NCBI GenBank assembly: GCA_001466705.2
Contig: LATX02000001.1
Span: forward strand, 1,674,001-1,738,000
DNA: 64,000 nt
Direction: 5' to 3'
DNA from: Moniliophthora roreri
Lineage: Eukaryota > Basidiomycota > Agaricomycetes > Agaricales > Marasmiaceae
Each line of letters begins with the position of its first letter. Positions within the stretch are counted from its first letter, which is position 1. The notes beneath the pieces were generated by a model that was not told the origin of the DNA, ran no database searches, and was given only the letters and a program-made list of their open reading frames with translations. Position numbers and translations under genes: made by a program. Below, piece by piece: positions 50,000-59,880 of the stretch.

Positions 50000-50227
50000 T
50001 TTGAACGATTCTGTAAGTTCATTGCTTCATTGAGCCTAGTCTCGATCCTACTCACTGCCAAGCCCGTAGTTTCTCTTTCCCCGTCCACGTATCCCTGCAG
50101 CACATGTATTTTTATTGGCATCGACATGACTTATCCTCGTTACTGGTGGTCTTGTTCATCACTCTTTTAGACGGTATCATTATTCAGATGACATAGATGT
50201 ACTATACACGAAGCCTCGAAAAGCAGC

Positions 50228-50912
50228 CTAGGAAATGCTCAGTTGTACTGGCTTTTGGAATGCCTTGCTCAATTCCTCGGTCAAGAGCTCGCCAATCGTT
50301 CGTTTGTCTCTCAAATAGATCCATGAGTCCGTTTCTTGAGTATAGTCGTATCGTTTTGGCCCGCTTAATACGTAATGTCAGTCATGTACGTTTCAACATA
50401 ATCGAGTGGAACGGAACATGCCTGACAGGTGAAGAAAGCCATATCTGCTTGTTCGGAGGCTGCTTGTTGATTACGTACGTGCCTTCGTCACCCAATTTTA
50501 GTGTCAAGACTCCACTCTATGAAGGCATCAGATTAAGTGCTCCTGGGACAAGAAAAGGTTGACGCGTACATGGTATTCAACTTCATAATTCGAATTCCCG
50601 GCTTCATCCAGCAATACCTCCAAATCCTCCACCAATGAGTCCATAGCTTCGTCGGAAAGCCGGTGGTATTCTGCAACCGAAAGATCACTGTCGTCCCGAG
50701 TAGTGAAGTTATTTCAGGTGTCCGATTCGCAAGGCCAGTAACGCAGCGAACCTGACATTAATTTGAGGAGGTGGTGTCGCGAAGCCACGTCTTTGCGGGT
50801 GAATACAACGCCTCGGGAACACATTCCTAGGTATGGAACGGAAGGACCTTATATGCTGCCGTGCAATGATTGGGAGGCGGGGTAGAATACGGGATCTTGC
50901 AAGAGAGGACAT
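50228..50912 (-). CDS. YFH1: Frataxin
   Basis: Mitochondrial iron chaperone and allosteric activator of Fe-S cluster assembly on Isu/Nfs1. The N-terminus is Arg/Ser-rich ([20 protein letters not shown]) with a later RRGFATPPP, a clear presequence. The mature part matches frataxin: [80 protein letters not shown], and [20 protein letters not shown]. The VSGPKRYD junction needs an intron with a GC donor (50364-50421). The ATG at 50912 is chosen for the presequence; the longer frame starts at a non-ATG codon. About 170 residues. Same strand as the rhodanese gene next to it. Confidence 0.9.
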
Positions 50913-51057
50913 GAAAGTACGAGAGTTACGTCTGCAAATCACGCAAGCGCGTTGCGATCCGACGCGACTGAAGGGCAGGCTAATTTCTCTCACTCTGGTA
51001 CATACTCAGTTATGGTATCTCAAAGCACTCAGAAAAGCTACAGAAATCTAGTCCATT

Positions 51058-51691
51058 TTATTTATTACCCTCCTTCTCTATCCACTCTAGCCATGAACCC
51101 TTATAATTGAGAATGCTGCAAGATACGTTTGAGAAACGATGACGGATTTGCATACAACGGAATACTCCACCTCTTATAGCCCTGACGGTATGCGATATCG
51201 CTCGCTGTTGAGCTTCTTTTGCCACTCCGGCAGTAGAAGGTAAGCTCTTGGCCGTAGTCTGGTTTCGGGAAACCGTGTTTCGCTTCAAAGACCTCGGAAG
51301 TCGACTGAAAGGATTCTGCAAGGACTGAGAGTGGTAGGTTGACAGCAGAAGGAATCATTCCTTGGATGACTTCGTCTGGTTCCCGTACGTCGATCAGAAA
51401 CGCGTCCTATAACAAAGTTCAGAAATCGAACGGCGAGATAGAGTATTAGCTGCTCACTGGGCTCGGACTTTCCGTCTTTGGCTTCAATTGCTCATATGTG
51501 ATCACCGGGGCATTCCAGTCCTGCTCAAAAAGTTTCTGATAAGTGCGATCCTTTGCTTGTCCGTCGGAAACCTGAGAGCCTCCTGGTGTATGTGTAGATT
51601 GGAAACGTATATGAGGGCTGACCAGACGAGGCAGCTGGGTGGCCGACCGAGCCATGAGCTGGGAAGATCTTGCCAAGGAAGCACGAAACAT
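51058..51691 (-). CDS. Single-domain rhodanese, mitochondrial
   Basis: Thiosulfate or persulfide sulfurtransferase like yeast Rdl1/Rdl2. The presequence (MFRASLARSSQLMARSATQL) runs to HIRFQSTHT. The rhodanese domain has DAFLIDVREPDEVIQGMIPS, VNLPLSVLAESF, and the catalytic loop LTFYCRSGKRSSTASD with the active Cys. The C-terminus spliced from the last exon is ILNYKGSWLEWIEKEGNK. About 165 residues, two introns. The gene lies between frataxin and a divergent CTR copper transporter, so two mitochondrial sulfur/iron genes flank a copper module. Confidence 0.9.
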
Positions 51692-51995
51692 GGTAAATAC
51701 GGATGTTGGTGGTGGTTGAGGACAAAGATGATCACCATTGACAAATCAAAAACCACGAGTTCTGGACAATACTCCACGTATATGTGAACAAGAAGGATAA
51801 TTCCATTCGGCATTCTTCGGGGCGGGTGACTTGTTGGCAGTCCACAAGTCCAGTGTGATACAAAGTCCCGAGGACCTCACACCCCTCTTTAGGCATCAAT
51901 CCTCTCACACCCTTTCCAAGTCGACTATGTAGCTCAAATCATAGCCTCAGACCTCAGACCTTTTCCCACCACCTACCCTCACCACACCCAGCAAT
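51692..51995. promoter_or_regulatory. Divergent promoter, rhodanese/CTR
   Basis: 304 bp between the two starts. A CT-rich stretch (51891-51990) precedes the CTR start, which is usual for fungal promoters. On the minus strand, ATATTGCTGG (51990-51999) fits the loose Cuf1-type copper motif but overlaps the ATG, so it is probably chance. Confidence 0.4.
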
Positions 51996-52686
51996 ATGGA
52001 CCACGATATGGATGGAATGGATATGGGTACCTCTGGAGGAGGGGTCTCCATGATGTCGATGATGATTCCATGGCTCCACATTGGCGGCTCAAACGATACC
52101 TTACTCTTCAAATCCTGGCAACCCAAGAGTTCAGGCGCAATCGCAGGAGCATGTATCAGTCTGTTCGTCATTTGTCTCCTCGAACGCTGGCTCTCCGGGT
52201 TCAGAGCAGTTTTGGAGGCGCACTGGCGTCAACGGTACCGATTACACGTTCCCGAACCAGACTCAGGCGACTGATATGAACCTTAAAAAGCGTCTTATCA
52301 GATTCCCAAGCAAAGAATGACAAGAAGGAATCCTCGGCCAAACCTGAATCCGAGAAATGTTGTGATGATTCCACAGAGGAATCAGTTGTCCCCGTAAAGA
52401 TATCGCAGAGTGTGCCTGCGACACGTACGATTGCACCCTTCATACCTGCACATGATATTTCTCGTGGATTCCTGTATGCCATTCAGGCTCTGCTCGGTTA
52501 CATCCTCATGTTAGCAGTAATGTGAGTATTCTTGTCACCATTGTGTAAAAACTTCTATTCGGCTAACGTATATATCCCAGGACCTTCCAAGTGGCATACA
52601 TTCTGTCAATTATTCTAGGATTAGGTATTGGAGAGATATTATTCGGTAGGATGGGCAGCGTAGGTGGACACGGAGTGTTGCATTGA
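51996..52686 (+). CDS. CTR family copper transporter
   Basis: Trimeric Cu(I) permease of plasma or vacuolar membrane. The N-terminus is a Met/His copper-binding motif (MDHDMDGMDMG), followed by MMSMMIPW. First membrane segment: SSGAIAGACISLFVICLLER. A cytoplasmic Lys/Glu-rich loop holds a CC pair (EKCCDD). The second segment (YAIQALLGYILMLAVMTFQ) contains MLAVM, the MxxxM copper relay of the family, and the third (ILSIILGLGIGEILFG) has the Gly-rich packing motif. The short length and loop resemble Ctr2/Ctr6-type proteins. Exon junction between the first and second coding blocks (after EAHW) is uncertain. It lies 216 bp before the first Bim1-like gene, on the same strand. Confidence 0.9.
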
Positions 52687-52902
52687 CGATTCTTGTACTT
52701 TTATCTAAATTTCGAGAATGAATCTGACTCGCTGACATGTACCGTGACCGCCGATATAGTTCCTGCCAAGATGCAAATCCGGATCCGCCACGGTGCGAAA
52801 AAATTTTTATCCCCTCTGCTTTAAAATCACGAACAACGATCCAAGCAAGACAACGGGGCATCGTCCACTCGATCCACTCGCTCAACTCGAACATCTCTCA
52901 CG

Positions 52903-53702
52903 ATGCGTTTTGCTGCTGCTGCTCTTACCTTTGCATCTTTTGCCAGCGTAGCGCAGGCTCACTTCCGTCTCTTGTTCCCCGAACCTCGTGGGCTATTTGT
53001 TGCAGATAAGGAGCCTGAGTTCTGTGGTATGTATCGCGTTTGATTGCTTTGAACGGAAGCTCATCATGCACTCATTCATCAGGCGGATACACCAACGCAG
53101 TCAGCAACCGAAGCGAGTTTCCGCTGACGGGTGGTTTCTTCACCATTAGGAGTGGTCACCCCAGTTGGACCGGTGCATATGCCGTCACTAAATTAAAAGT
53201 TTCTACCACTAATCATATCCACTTGCAGCTGGTGTCCTCTTGTCGACAGTTGAAAACCCTTCGAACTTTGGGGACTTCAACGTCAGCGGTCAACAACAAT
53301 TTGCTCGTTATTACAGCTCGGAGCCCAACGCTGGCACATTCTGTATACCTCTTGATCTGAGCCAAAGTGGAATTTCTGGCTTGCAAGATGGTTCCAACGT
53401 TACCATCCAGGTTGGTCGATTGTCCTTTGATTTCGACATGCCTGGCTAACGATTATTGATAGATCGTCTTTACCGGTGGCGACGGGAACCTCTATCAATG
53501 TGCCGACTTGACTTTGAGAACCACCACCAATATCACCTCTGGTCAGACTTGCAGTAACCAGACAGAGTCTGGCCACAATAGCGGTAATGGTACGACATCC
53601 GGCAATGCCCCCTCGCAAACAGGAGCAGCCCTCTCGTTACAGGGTCCCGCTTTTGCGTCGTTATTGCTTGGTTTGGGCGGAGTTGTCGCTGCTCTACTCT
53701 AA
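52903..53702 (+). CDS. Bim1/X325-like GPI-type copper-binding protein, copy A
   Basis: LPMO-like fungal surface protein; in Cryptococcus Bim1 binds copper and works with Ctr1 in import, without oxidising polysaccharide. The 212-residue precursor has a 20-residue signal peptide ending SVAQA, so that the mature protein starts [11 protein letters not shown]. His1 and His48 (SGHPSWT) form the histidine brace; the third ligand is probably an Asp in [11 protein letters not shown] (mature Asp120 or Asp128). Cysteines 22, 91, 126 and 143 can pair. A Ser/Thr/Asn-rich stalk and a hydrophobic end ([16 protein letters not shown]) fit GPI anchoring. Three introns splice in phase. Copy B follows 740 bp downstream. 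Confidence 0.92.
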
Positions 53703-54442
53703 CGAACAGTATTTTGGGGGGTCCGGGACCATTCTTGATACTTTATTGATGGAAATATCTCTTGTGGACCAGTTGGTCTTGATAATACATGATATTTGCG
53801 CCCTTATCACTTGTGGAATTCAGCATAAATCTGGCACAACTTAGACTAGGATGGTTGTTGGCATTTTAGCACAGTGGGTGCAGAATCCTTCCTTTATTTA
53901 TGCTCCTCACGCCTTTCTGGCATGCCTTTAGTATTCATCCTTATTCAGTGTGTACTTATATTGAAGGTTTAGAGCACCGAAGTATGTCTTGTCCGGGAGT
54001 CCCGCCAACTTCCGCAAAACTACACTGTATTGTGTTGGTACTACCTCAGAGGTCGTACGAAGGGCGTGTGTTCTCGAATGTAGATCGACGTCTCATTCTG
54101 AAAGAATCGCAATTGCTGCCTCCAGAGGACGACAAAGAAAATTGTTCAAACTTTTACGAACCGCTGATCGAAGGCATGATGCATGATGGCATGAGACGTT
54201 CTTCCTCGGCCCAGTCGCCCTATGATAGCCACCTCAGAAATCAGGACAACAAGACTTAGACTAGCATAACTACCATCGATCTGCCGGGATGAGTTTGAAA
54301 CGCCATGGACCGTCTCGTACGATCGCTATTTTTAGCTGATCGGATGTGAGAGGACTTCCCAACGATGAAAAACTTTTTGTACTAGTTTCAGCCGTATAAT
54401 AGTTGGAATTCGAAGGACTAACTCATCCTCTGACGTCTCATT
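53703..54442. other. Spacer between the two Bim1-like genes
   Basis: 740 bp. A 120-codon frame (53900-54259) starts with an ATG but has no recognised domain, and a second frame overlaps it; neither is called a gene. The right end is the promoter of copy B. Confidence 0.4.
54329..54339 (+). promoter_or_regulatory. Candidate copper-responsive element (Cuf1-type)
   Basis: TTTTTAGCTGA, 104 bp before the ATG of Bim1-like copy B, fits the permissive fungal copper-sensing core D(T/A)DDHGCTGD. The motif is short and could occur by chance. Copy A and the metallothionein lack a match close to their starts. Confidence 0.3.
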
Positions 54443-55218
54443 ATGTTGCGCATGCTCTCCTCCCTCTATTTCTTCTCTATTTTTGTCGTGTTGGTCAATG
54501 CCCATTTTAGGACACAATTTCCTCCTCCCCGAGGACCTTTTGTCGAAAAGGACGAACCGAAATTCTGTGGTATGCGAATATGCGCTCTCTTTCTTCATTC
54601 GAGCTCAATTCTTACATGTACGTAGATGGGTACACGACGCCAAATGAGAACAGAACTCAGGTTTCCTTGAAAAGTAGTTACATTTCCTTGGAGTCAGAAC
54701 ACCCTTCGTGGACAGGTGAATACCACTGCGACCACACGTACTCAGCTAATAGGATTTCAATAGTGGCCCTCTTCGTGTCTAACAGTTCTGATCCTAAAAC
54801 CTTCCAAGACTTCGAGCAAGTCACGCCGTTTATGCAGAATAGTGGCGAAGGCACATTCTGCATGCCCCTCGACTTATCCGCCTCCAATGGGACCTTCACT
54901 GAGGGCCGGAATGTCACATTCCAGATCTTATTTTCAGGAGGTGACGGCAATTTGTTCCAGGTAGGACACCTCGCTATGGTATCCGACATCCGAGTTCCTG
55001 AAAATCACATGTTATTCAGTGTGCAGACGTTACCCTAACCAACTCAACTACCAACGCTATACCATCTGGTTGTAACACGGCTTCACTTCAAGCCAGTGCC
55101 GGAAATACCGGAAGCGGTAGCAGTCCAGCAGCCTCGAATGGAGCAGCGATGACATGCACCTTCCCAATCATTGCGTTTATCACGGTACTAGCTGGAGTAT
55201 TCTTGACCGTGGTCTAGT
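54443..55218 (+). CDS. Bim1/X325-like GPI-type copper-binding protein, copy B
   Basis: Second member of the LPMO-like copper family, 203-residue precursor. A 20-residue signal peptide ending FVVLVNA exposes the mature start HFRTQFPPPRG. His1 and His48 (ESEHPSWT) occupy exactly the positions seen in copy A, and GGDGNLFQCADVTL (Asp113, Asp121) is kept. Surface residues, glycosylation sites and tail differ from copy A, so the duplication is old. The C-terminus (MTCTFPIIAFITVLAGVFLTVV) is hydrophobic, fitting a GPI signal. Three introns; the last one is placed differently from copy A. Likely extracellular copper capture for the neighbouring CTR permease, by analogy with Cryptococcus. Confidence 0.9.
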
Positions 55219-55732
55219 AAACGTTGATCGCAGTTATGCCTACGTGTTTATACAAGTTGATGGCGAAGGGGTAACGGGTTAGTGTTCATGTCACGAGAAT
55301 ATATCCAAATACAGAGTGTGTATCGTAGTCTTTCATTCCACCCGGAAGAGAGTGAAGAAGAAAGTAATATTGCTGGGGGACGGCGATTTGACTCACCCTG
55401 AACTTGATAACGATCTTCCCCCGTGTGCGCAATTGAACGCAGCCGCTTCACCGAGTATCAACTGCGGGGTTGGTGAAGGCTGCGCTCTCGCCTCTACTTG
55501 ATCAACAACAGGGTGACACCTCCGGCTTCGAATCTACAGCTTTCAATGATTTGAAACACTTCAAAAAGCTGATCGAATCCGCAGTAGGCAGGGTGAATTA
55601 CCAGCGGAGGCATTTATATAATAGAGCGCCCTAACAGATAGGAGTCAACGTTTTTGCCTTCCGCACACATATATTCCGCAAGTCATCGACGTACTTCGTC
55701 CTTGTCTTCGACCTGATTCCACCCATATTGCT
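55219..55732. other. Intergenic, copy B 3' end
   Basis: 514 bp without a supported gene. Several short frames exist on both strands but none shows splice signals or homology. Confidence 0.4.
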
Positions 55733-56298
55733 ATGTTCAAGCTTCGACCAAAGGATACTCCATGGGAGGTTGTTGGGATGAGAAGCGTGGAGCCCGTGTC
55801 CGTGTACCATGAAGAAGAGTTGGAAGGTACGAGGTCGGGTCCGATTTTCATTTGAACCCTGACACATCGATAATAGAGCTGGACATAGCTAAGGTTAGCC
55901 AGCGCGACATCAGTCGGACATACGTCTTCGACGTAAGGCGCTCTCAAATACACAAAGTGACAAAGGAAGCAATGGAATTTGCGAGGAAGCAGCTCCTTCA
56001 GGAGGCGTCCAAGCAAGGGTATAACGTCCTCGTTCTGGAAGGGTATGTTCATGTTCTTTGCTGGAATTCCCGCCCTGATTAAGTATCTTCAAGGTGGAAA
56101 TTGACCATATATCGGAGGGAGAAGCTGCACCGAATCGAAGTGCAGTATCACGGACGTCGTACGTACATTCGTCTCTCTCGTGAAGACGTTGGTTGACCGT
56201 CCATAGCTGCTCAAGCCATCGGTGAACTACCTCAAGGCAGTGATAGACCACCGTTCATGGAGCAAGTTTTGCGAGATTGTTGGCATACGAGACCTTGA
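55733..56298 (+). CDS. Small conserved-looking hypothetical protein
   Basis: Four exons of about 130 residues in all: MFKLRPKDTPWEVVGMRSVE, VSVYHEEELEELDIAKVSQR, DISRTYVFDVRRSQIHKVTK, EAMEFARKQLLQEASKQGYN, VLVLEGWKLTIYRREKLHRI, then AIGELPQGSDRPPFMEQVLR and DCWHTRP. All three introns keep the frame, which supports a real gene. The alternating charged and hydrophobic pattern suggests a small alpha/beta domain, but no known family is recognised. It has no signal peptide, so it is not a third Bim1-like protein. It is the next gene downstream of the copper cluster. Confidence 0.7.
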
Positions 56299-56494
56299 TC
56301 ACAGAGGTTACGAACCCAAAATCCAGTTTATTATACAGCTTGAAAAGAGAGATTAATATCACATCGATGTGATTGTGATAAACATACCCACTGTTAATAA
56401 TCATACCCATTTCGAATGTCGTTGGTTAGGCTGCGGTGATGATGAACAATGATGATGATGGCTGCGGTAGAGATATATCATACCTTGAATCAGC

Positions 56495-57859
56495 TTACTC
56501 CTTGTCGATTTTGCTTTCTGGTCGCATAGCATAACCTGTCCAGGACTAGCAAGGCATTAAAGATGGGCCGATAATAAGACAGACCAATTCACCTCGTCAT
56601 ACAAGCTGACCTTTCGACTGCCCAAAAGTTTCAGGCCAAGCCATAAAATTCCTAAGCAGAGTTAGTGAATATCTGCCGCTAGGCGTACGTTATAGTAGAT
56701 GCTAACCTGCTGTCATGCCACTTCCGCAGCTGGTGATCACACCTTTTTCACCATTGACAACAGACTGCGCGTTTTTAGGACCAATGGATTCTTCCAGGGC
56801 CTTGAGAACCTCGGGAGCCGGTTTGAAGGTCGTAAAAGATGAATCTGGGGTCTCGTGTGACTGCAAGAACAGGGTGAATGGCAGTGAAAATGAATTGGGA
56901 ATGTGTCCAGACGATAAACCTGGACGCGGTTCCGGTTCGGAACCAAGATATCTGTCAAGATTGTCAATGAGAAAATTAAAAAGATTGTATATGTAGGCAA
57001 TATCGCACCGTCCACGAGACCTCGCGTCAAGAACTAGCTCTGTTTGTGGCGACATGATGTCTCCAAAAGAATTGTTTACCATCTGCTCATAACCTTCGTG
57101 AAGCACCGTCAACATATGTTCCTGCACGGGAGATTGTACGGTTCTTACTGCGGACAGCGAGTTCGTCAAAGGAAGGTTTGGGGTAATCCGCTTTTCGAGG
57201 TGGTTCTGCCGAACCACTTTCAGTCGGGAGACCCTCGGACACCCATCGAGGTAATCCCCCATTGATGATACTTGACTCGGTGTGGCCAAAGCTTCGGAAC
57301 ATGTAGAGGGCGCGAGGGGACGAGAATACTCCGTGCGTGTCGTAACTAGCGGCGGTGCGTGCATTCCTTAAGTTTAAACGAACGAAGATGAAGACATTTC
57401 ACCCACATTACGACGTGTGTTCGAGAATTGATACCAAAGTTCTCTGAGCGAATATGAGTGTCAAAGCAAGGACGCGCTCTTCAGGTAACTCGTACCGCAT
57501 GCTCTGGCAAACACGTCTTCGCTGGGCAACATGTGCTTCAGGCCCAGCTCATGAGAACTGGCAACCTGCAGCCGTTTTTGTAAGCCAAAGTAGTAGTAAT
57601 GACAATGTCTGAACGGCTCTACCTCATCTAAATCGAGGAACTGAGCGCTAGGCAAATGCTTGTTTATATACTCTTCACGGGCATTGCGTGGCGAGTTTGG
57701 CATAAACCAGGTCGCATCCAGTACAGCTATATCTTTCTTGGCTTGGAGTAGATCTTGAAGTTCCCGGGGCGCGAGGAGATATGGAGCGCCAGATGAGGTA
57801 GAATAAGGTTGCATTGCAAGGCGAGAGAGACCCAAATGGAGTGATCGACGAAGGAACAT
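56495..57859 (-). CDS. TUM1: 3-mercaptopyruvate/thiosulfate sulfurtransferase (two rhodanese domains)
   Basis: Moves sulfur from mercaptopyruvate to acceptors; yeast Tum1 feeds the tRNA thiolation pathway. Presequence MFLRRSLHLGLSRLAMQPYS, then an N-terminal inactive rhodanese domain (DIAVLDATWFMPNSPRNARE, HLPSAQFLDLDEV), an HVVIYDTHGVFSSPRALYMF segment and a second domain (ELVLDARSRGR, GHIPNSFSLPFTLFL). The catalytic loop reads SCGSGMTAG, with the CG[S/T]GVT-type active Cys (Val to Met). The C-terminus is SWTGYAMRPESKIDKE. About 330 residues. Its ATG lies only 74 bp from that of VMA5. Confidence 0.9.
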
Positions 57860-57933
57860 TTTGGTTAGTATCTGAAGTTTGAACAACACTCATAAACACA
57901 GGCGCTCATTGTCAGCGACGACCACGACTTTCG

Positions 57934-59518
57934 ATGCCCTCAGACCAGAGTACATGGCTCATCTCAGTCCCTCTCAATGGCGATTCAGAGGGTCTTTCCC
58001 AGGAACTTTCTTCCAAGTTATCTCAACAATCCAGGTCTTTCTCTCCTAATTCCCTCGGTGAACTCCCGATTCCATCATTCAAGGTCACAACGCCGTACAA
58101 GCCGATAGTGTGCTGCTGAACTCACCGTCATATCTCCAGACAGGAACTCTCGATTCCTTGATATCTCTTTCTGAGGAACTACCCAAGCAAGATACTTATT
58201 TCACCAATACTGTCGCCAAGATCGTCGACACTTTACGCAATCTCCTCAATAACGACCCTTCTAAATTATCTCAACACATCCTGGTCAATGAAAGAAGCGT
58301 GGATGATCATATTTTACGCAATTGGAAATGGAACGAAGGGCGATATGGTGTGCAGAAAAGCTTGAAGGAGATGGTGGACACTTTGAACAAGGTCACTCCT
58401 AAGTTCATATCACCATATCACATCTAACCGTTTAACAGGAAATGGCTTCAATAGATAATGCCATGAAATCAAAGCTTACCAATTACAATCTCGTCAAGGG
58501 CTCGCTGGTTCAAATGCAGCGAAAGAAGACGTATGTGAATTTCGTAGTGTGCACCATCCTTCTTGGATCTGATCTTTAATCCATAGTGGTAATCTATCCG
58601 TGCGCTCTCTGGTGGACCTCGTGTCCAAGGACGACTTCGTTCAAGACTCGGAGTATTTAGAAACGGTGTTAGTCGCAGTGCCCAAGTATGTTCGATTACC
58701 TCTGTGCGTTTAGCACGCTAATTATCCCTCCTCAGGAGCGCGGTCAAACTATGGAACACAAAATACGAGCGTCTGGCGTCAATGGTGGTCCCAAGATCTT
58801 CACGGTAATACAACATGTCCTTCCGCGATTATTATACTGACCACCAATCTAGTTTGATCACTTCAGATGACGAGTACTCTTTATTCAGTGCTGTCATCTT
58901 CCGCCGTGTACACGATGAATTTGCTCAGCAGTGTCGAGAGAACAAGTGAGGTTGAGAAAGCCTCCCACGATTATGGCTGATGTGTCCCCAAGGTTCATTT
59001 TACGCGACTTCGTATACTCGGAAGAAGAGATTGCCAAACAGTCGCAAGAACTTGAAACTGCTGATACGACAGAGAAGGAGCTCTGGGCAAGCACTCTTTC
59101 TATTTTACATGTCAATCCGTAATGACATTTGCATATAGACGGAACTGCTACATTTATCACGAACGAACTTCTCCGAGTCTCTACAAGTCCTTGTCCATCT
59201 AAAGATTATCAGACTTTTCGTCGAGAGCGTCCTTCGTTACGGCCTGCCTGCGAATTACGTGGGTGTTGCCATCAAGGTCAGAGTTGTCCATGGCTTCATG
59301 GCGGTTTTCATTGCTGATCATTCCCGTAGCCTGATCCCAAGTCAACAAAGAAGATATTTAGTCTTCTGCAGTCTCATTTCTCCTATTTACGCTCTGGCTC
59401 GAAAGGGGCAAAGGCAAAGTCTGGAGAAACAGAAGAATTCGCCGGAGAGTATCAGACATTGATGGAACAGGAATTTTACGATTTCGTCATTTACGAAGTA
59501 CCTTGGATCCTTACATAA
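57934..59518 (+). CDS. VMA5: V-type ATPase subunit C
   Basis: Peripheral V1 subunit that joins V1 to Vo and controls their reversible assembly, acidifying the vacuole. The start [20 protein letters not shown] is diagnostic. Later blocks include [140 protein letters not shown] and the C-terminal [11 protein letters not shown]. About 390 residues with roughly 11 introns. Vacuolar acidity supports metal storage, so it sits well beside copper genes, but V-ATPase genes are also found elsewhere and linkage may be chance. Confidence 0.92.
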
Positions 59519-59880
59519 TAAAGCGACGTAAAGATAGAACTTTGGAATGTCTAGTCTAGCTATACCATTCACATCACTTAGTGTCGATCCCGCAGATGGA
59601 CAATACAGTTTCTATTATTGAGACTTTAAGGATAGCTTTTGGCAGCCGACACTGGTACACAGTAGACGAAAGTATTGAGACCATGCTAAATAGTTTGAAT
59701 CCTAATTACAAACGCCTCTTCGATGTCATAAACAAGACAGAGAGAGTTGGGGGAGTAAGATGGCAATGCTGAAAAACAAGATGAAAGTAGTAACGAGTTG
59801 CAATATTCTGTGGTAGACGGTGAAACTTTTGCGGACACTGTCCATAGAAATGATGTGTTCAAGAAGAAATTTTGGTGTGA
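59519..59880. other. Convergent 3' spacer
   Basis: Tail-to-tail spacer between VMA5 and the KH gene. A 63-codon frame at 59581-59772 begins with GTG, not ATG, and resembles nothing known. No gene is called. Confidence 0.4.

Noticed and set aside
53900..54259. A 120-codon ATG frame between the two Bim1-like genes
   Set aside because: No domain, signal peptide or splice support is visible, and another frame overlaps it.
59581..59772. A short frame between VMA5 and the KH gene
   Set aside because: It starts with GTG, is only 63 codons and has no homology that I can see.
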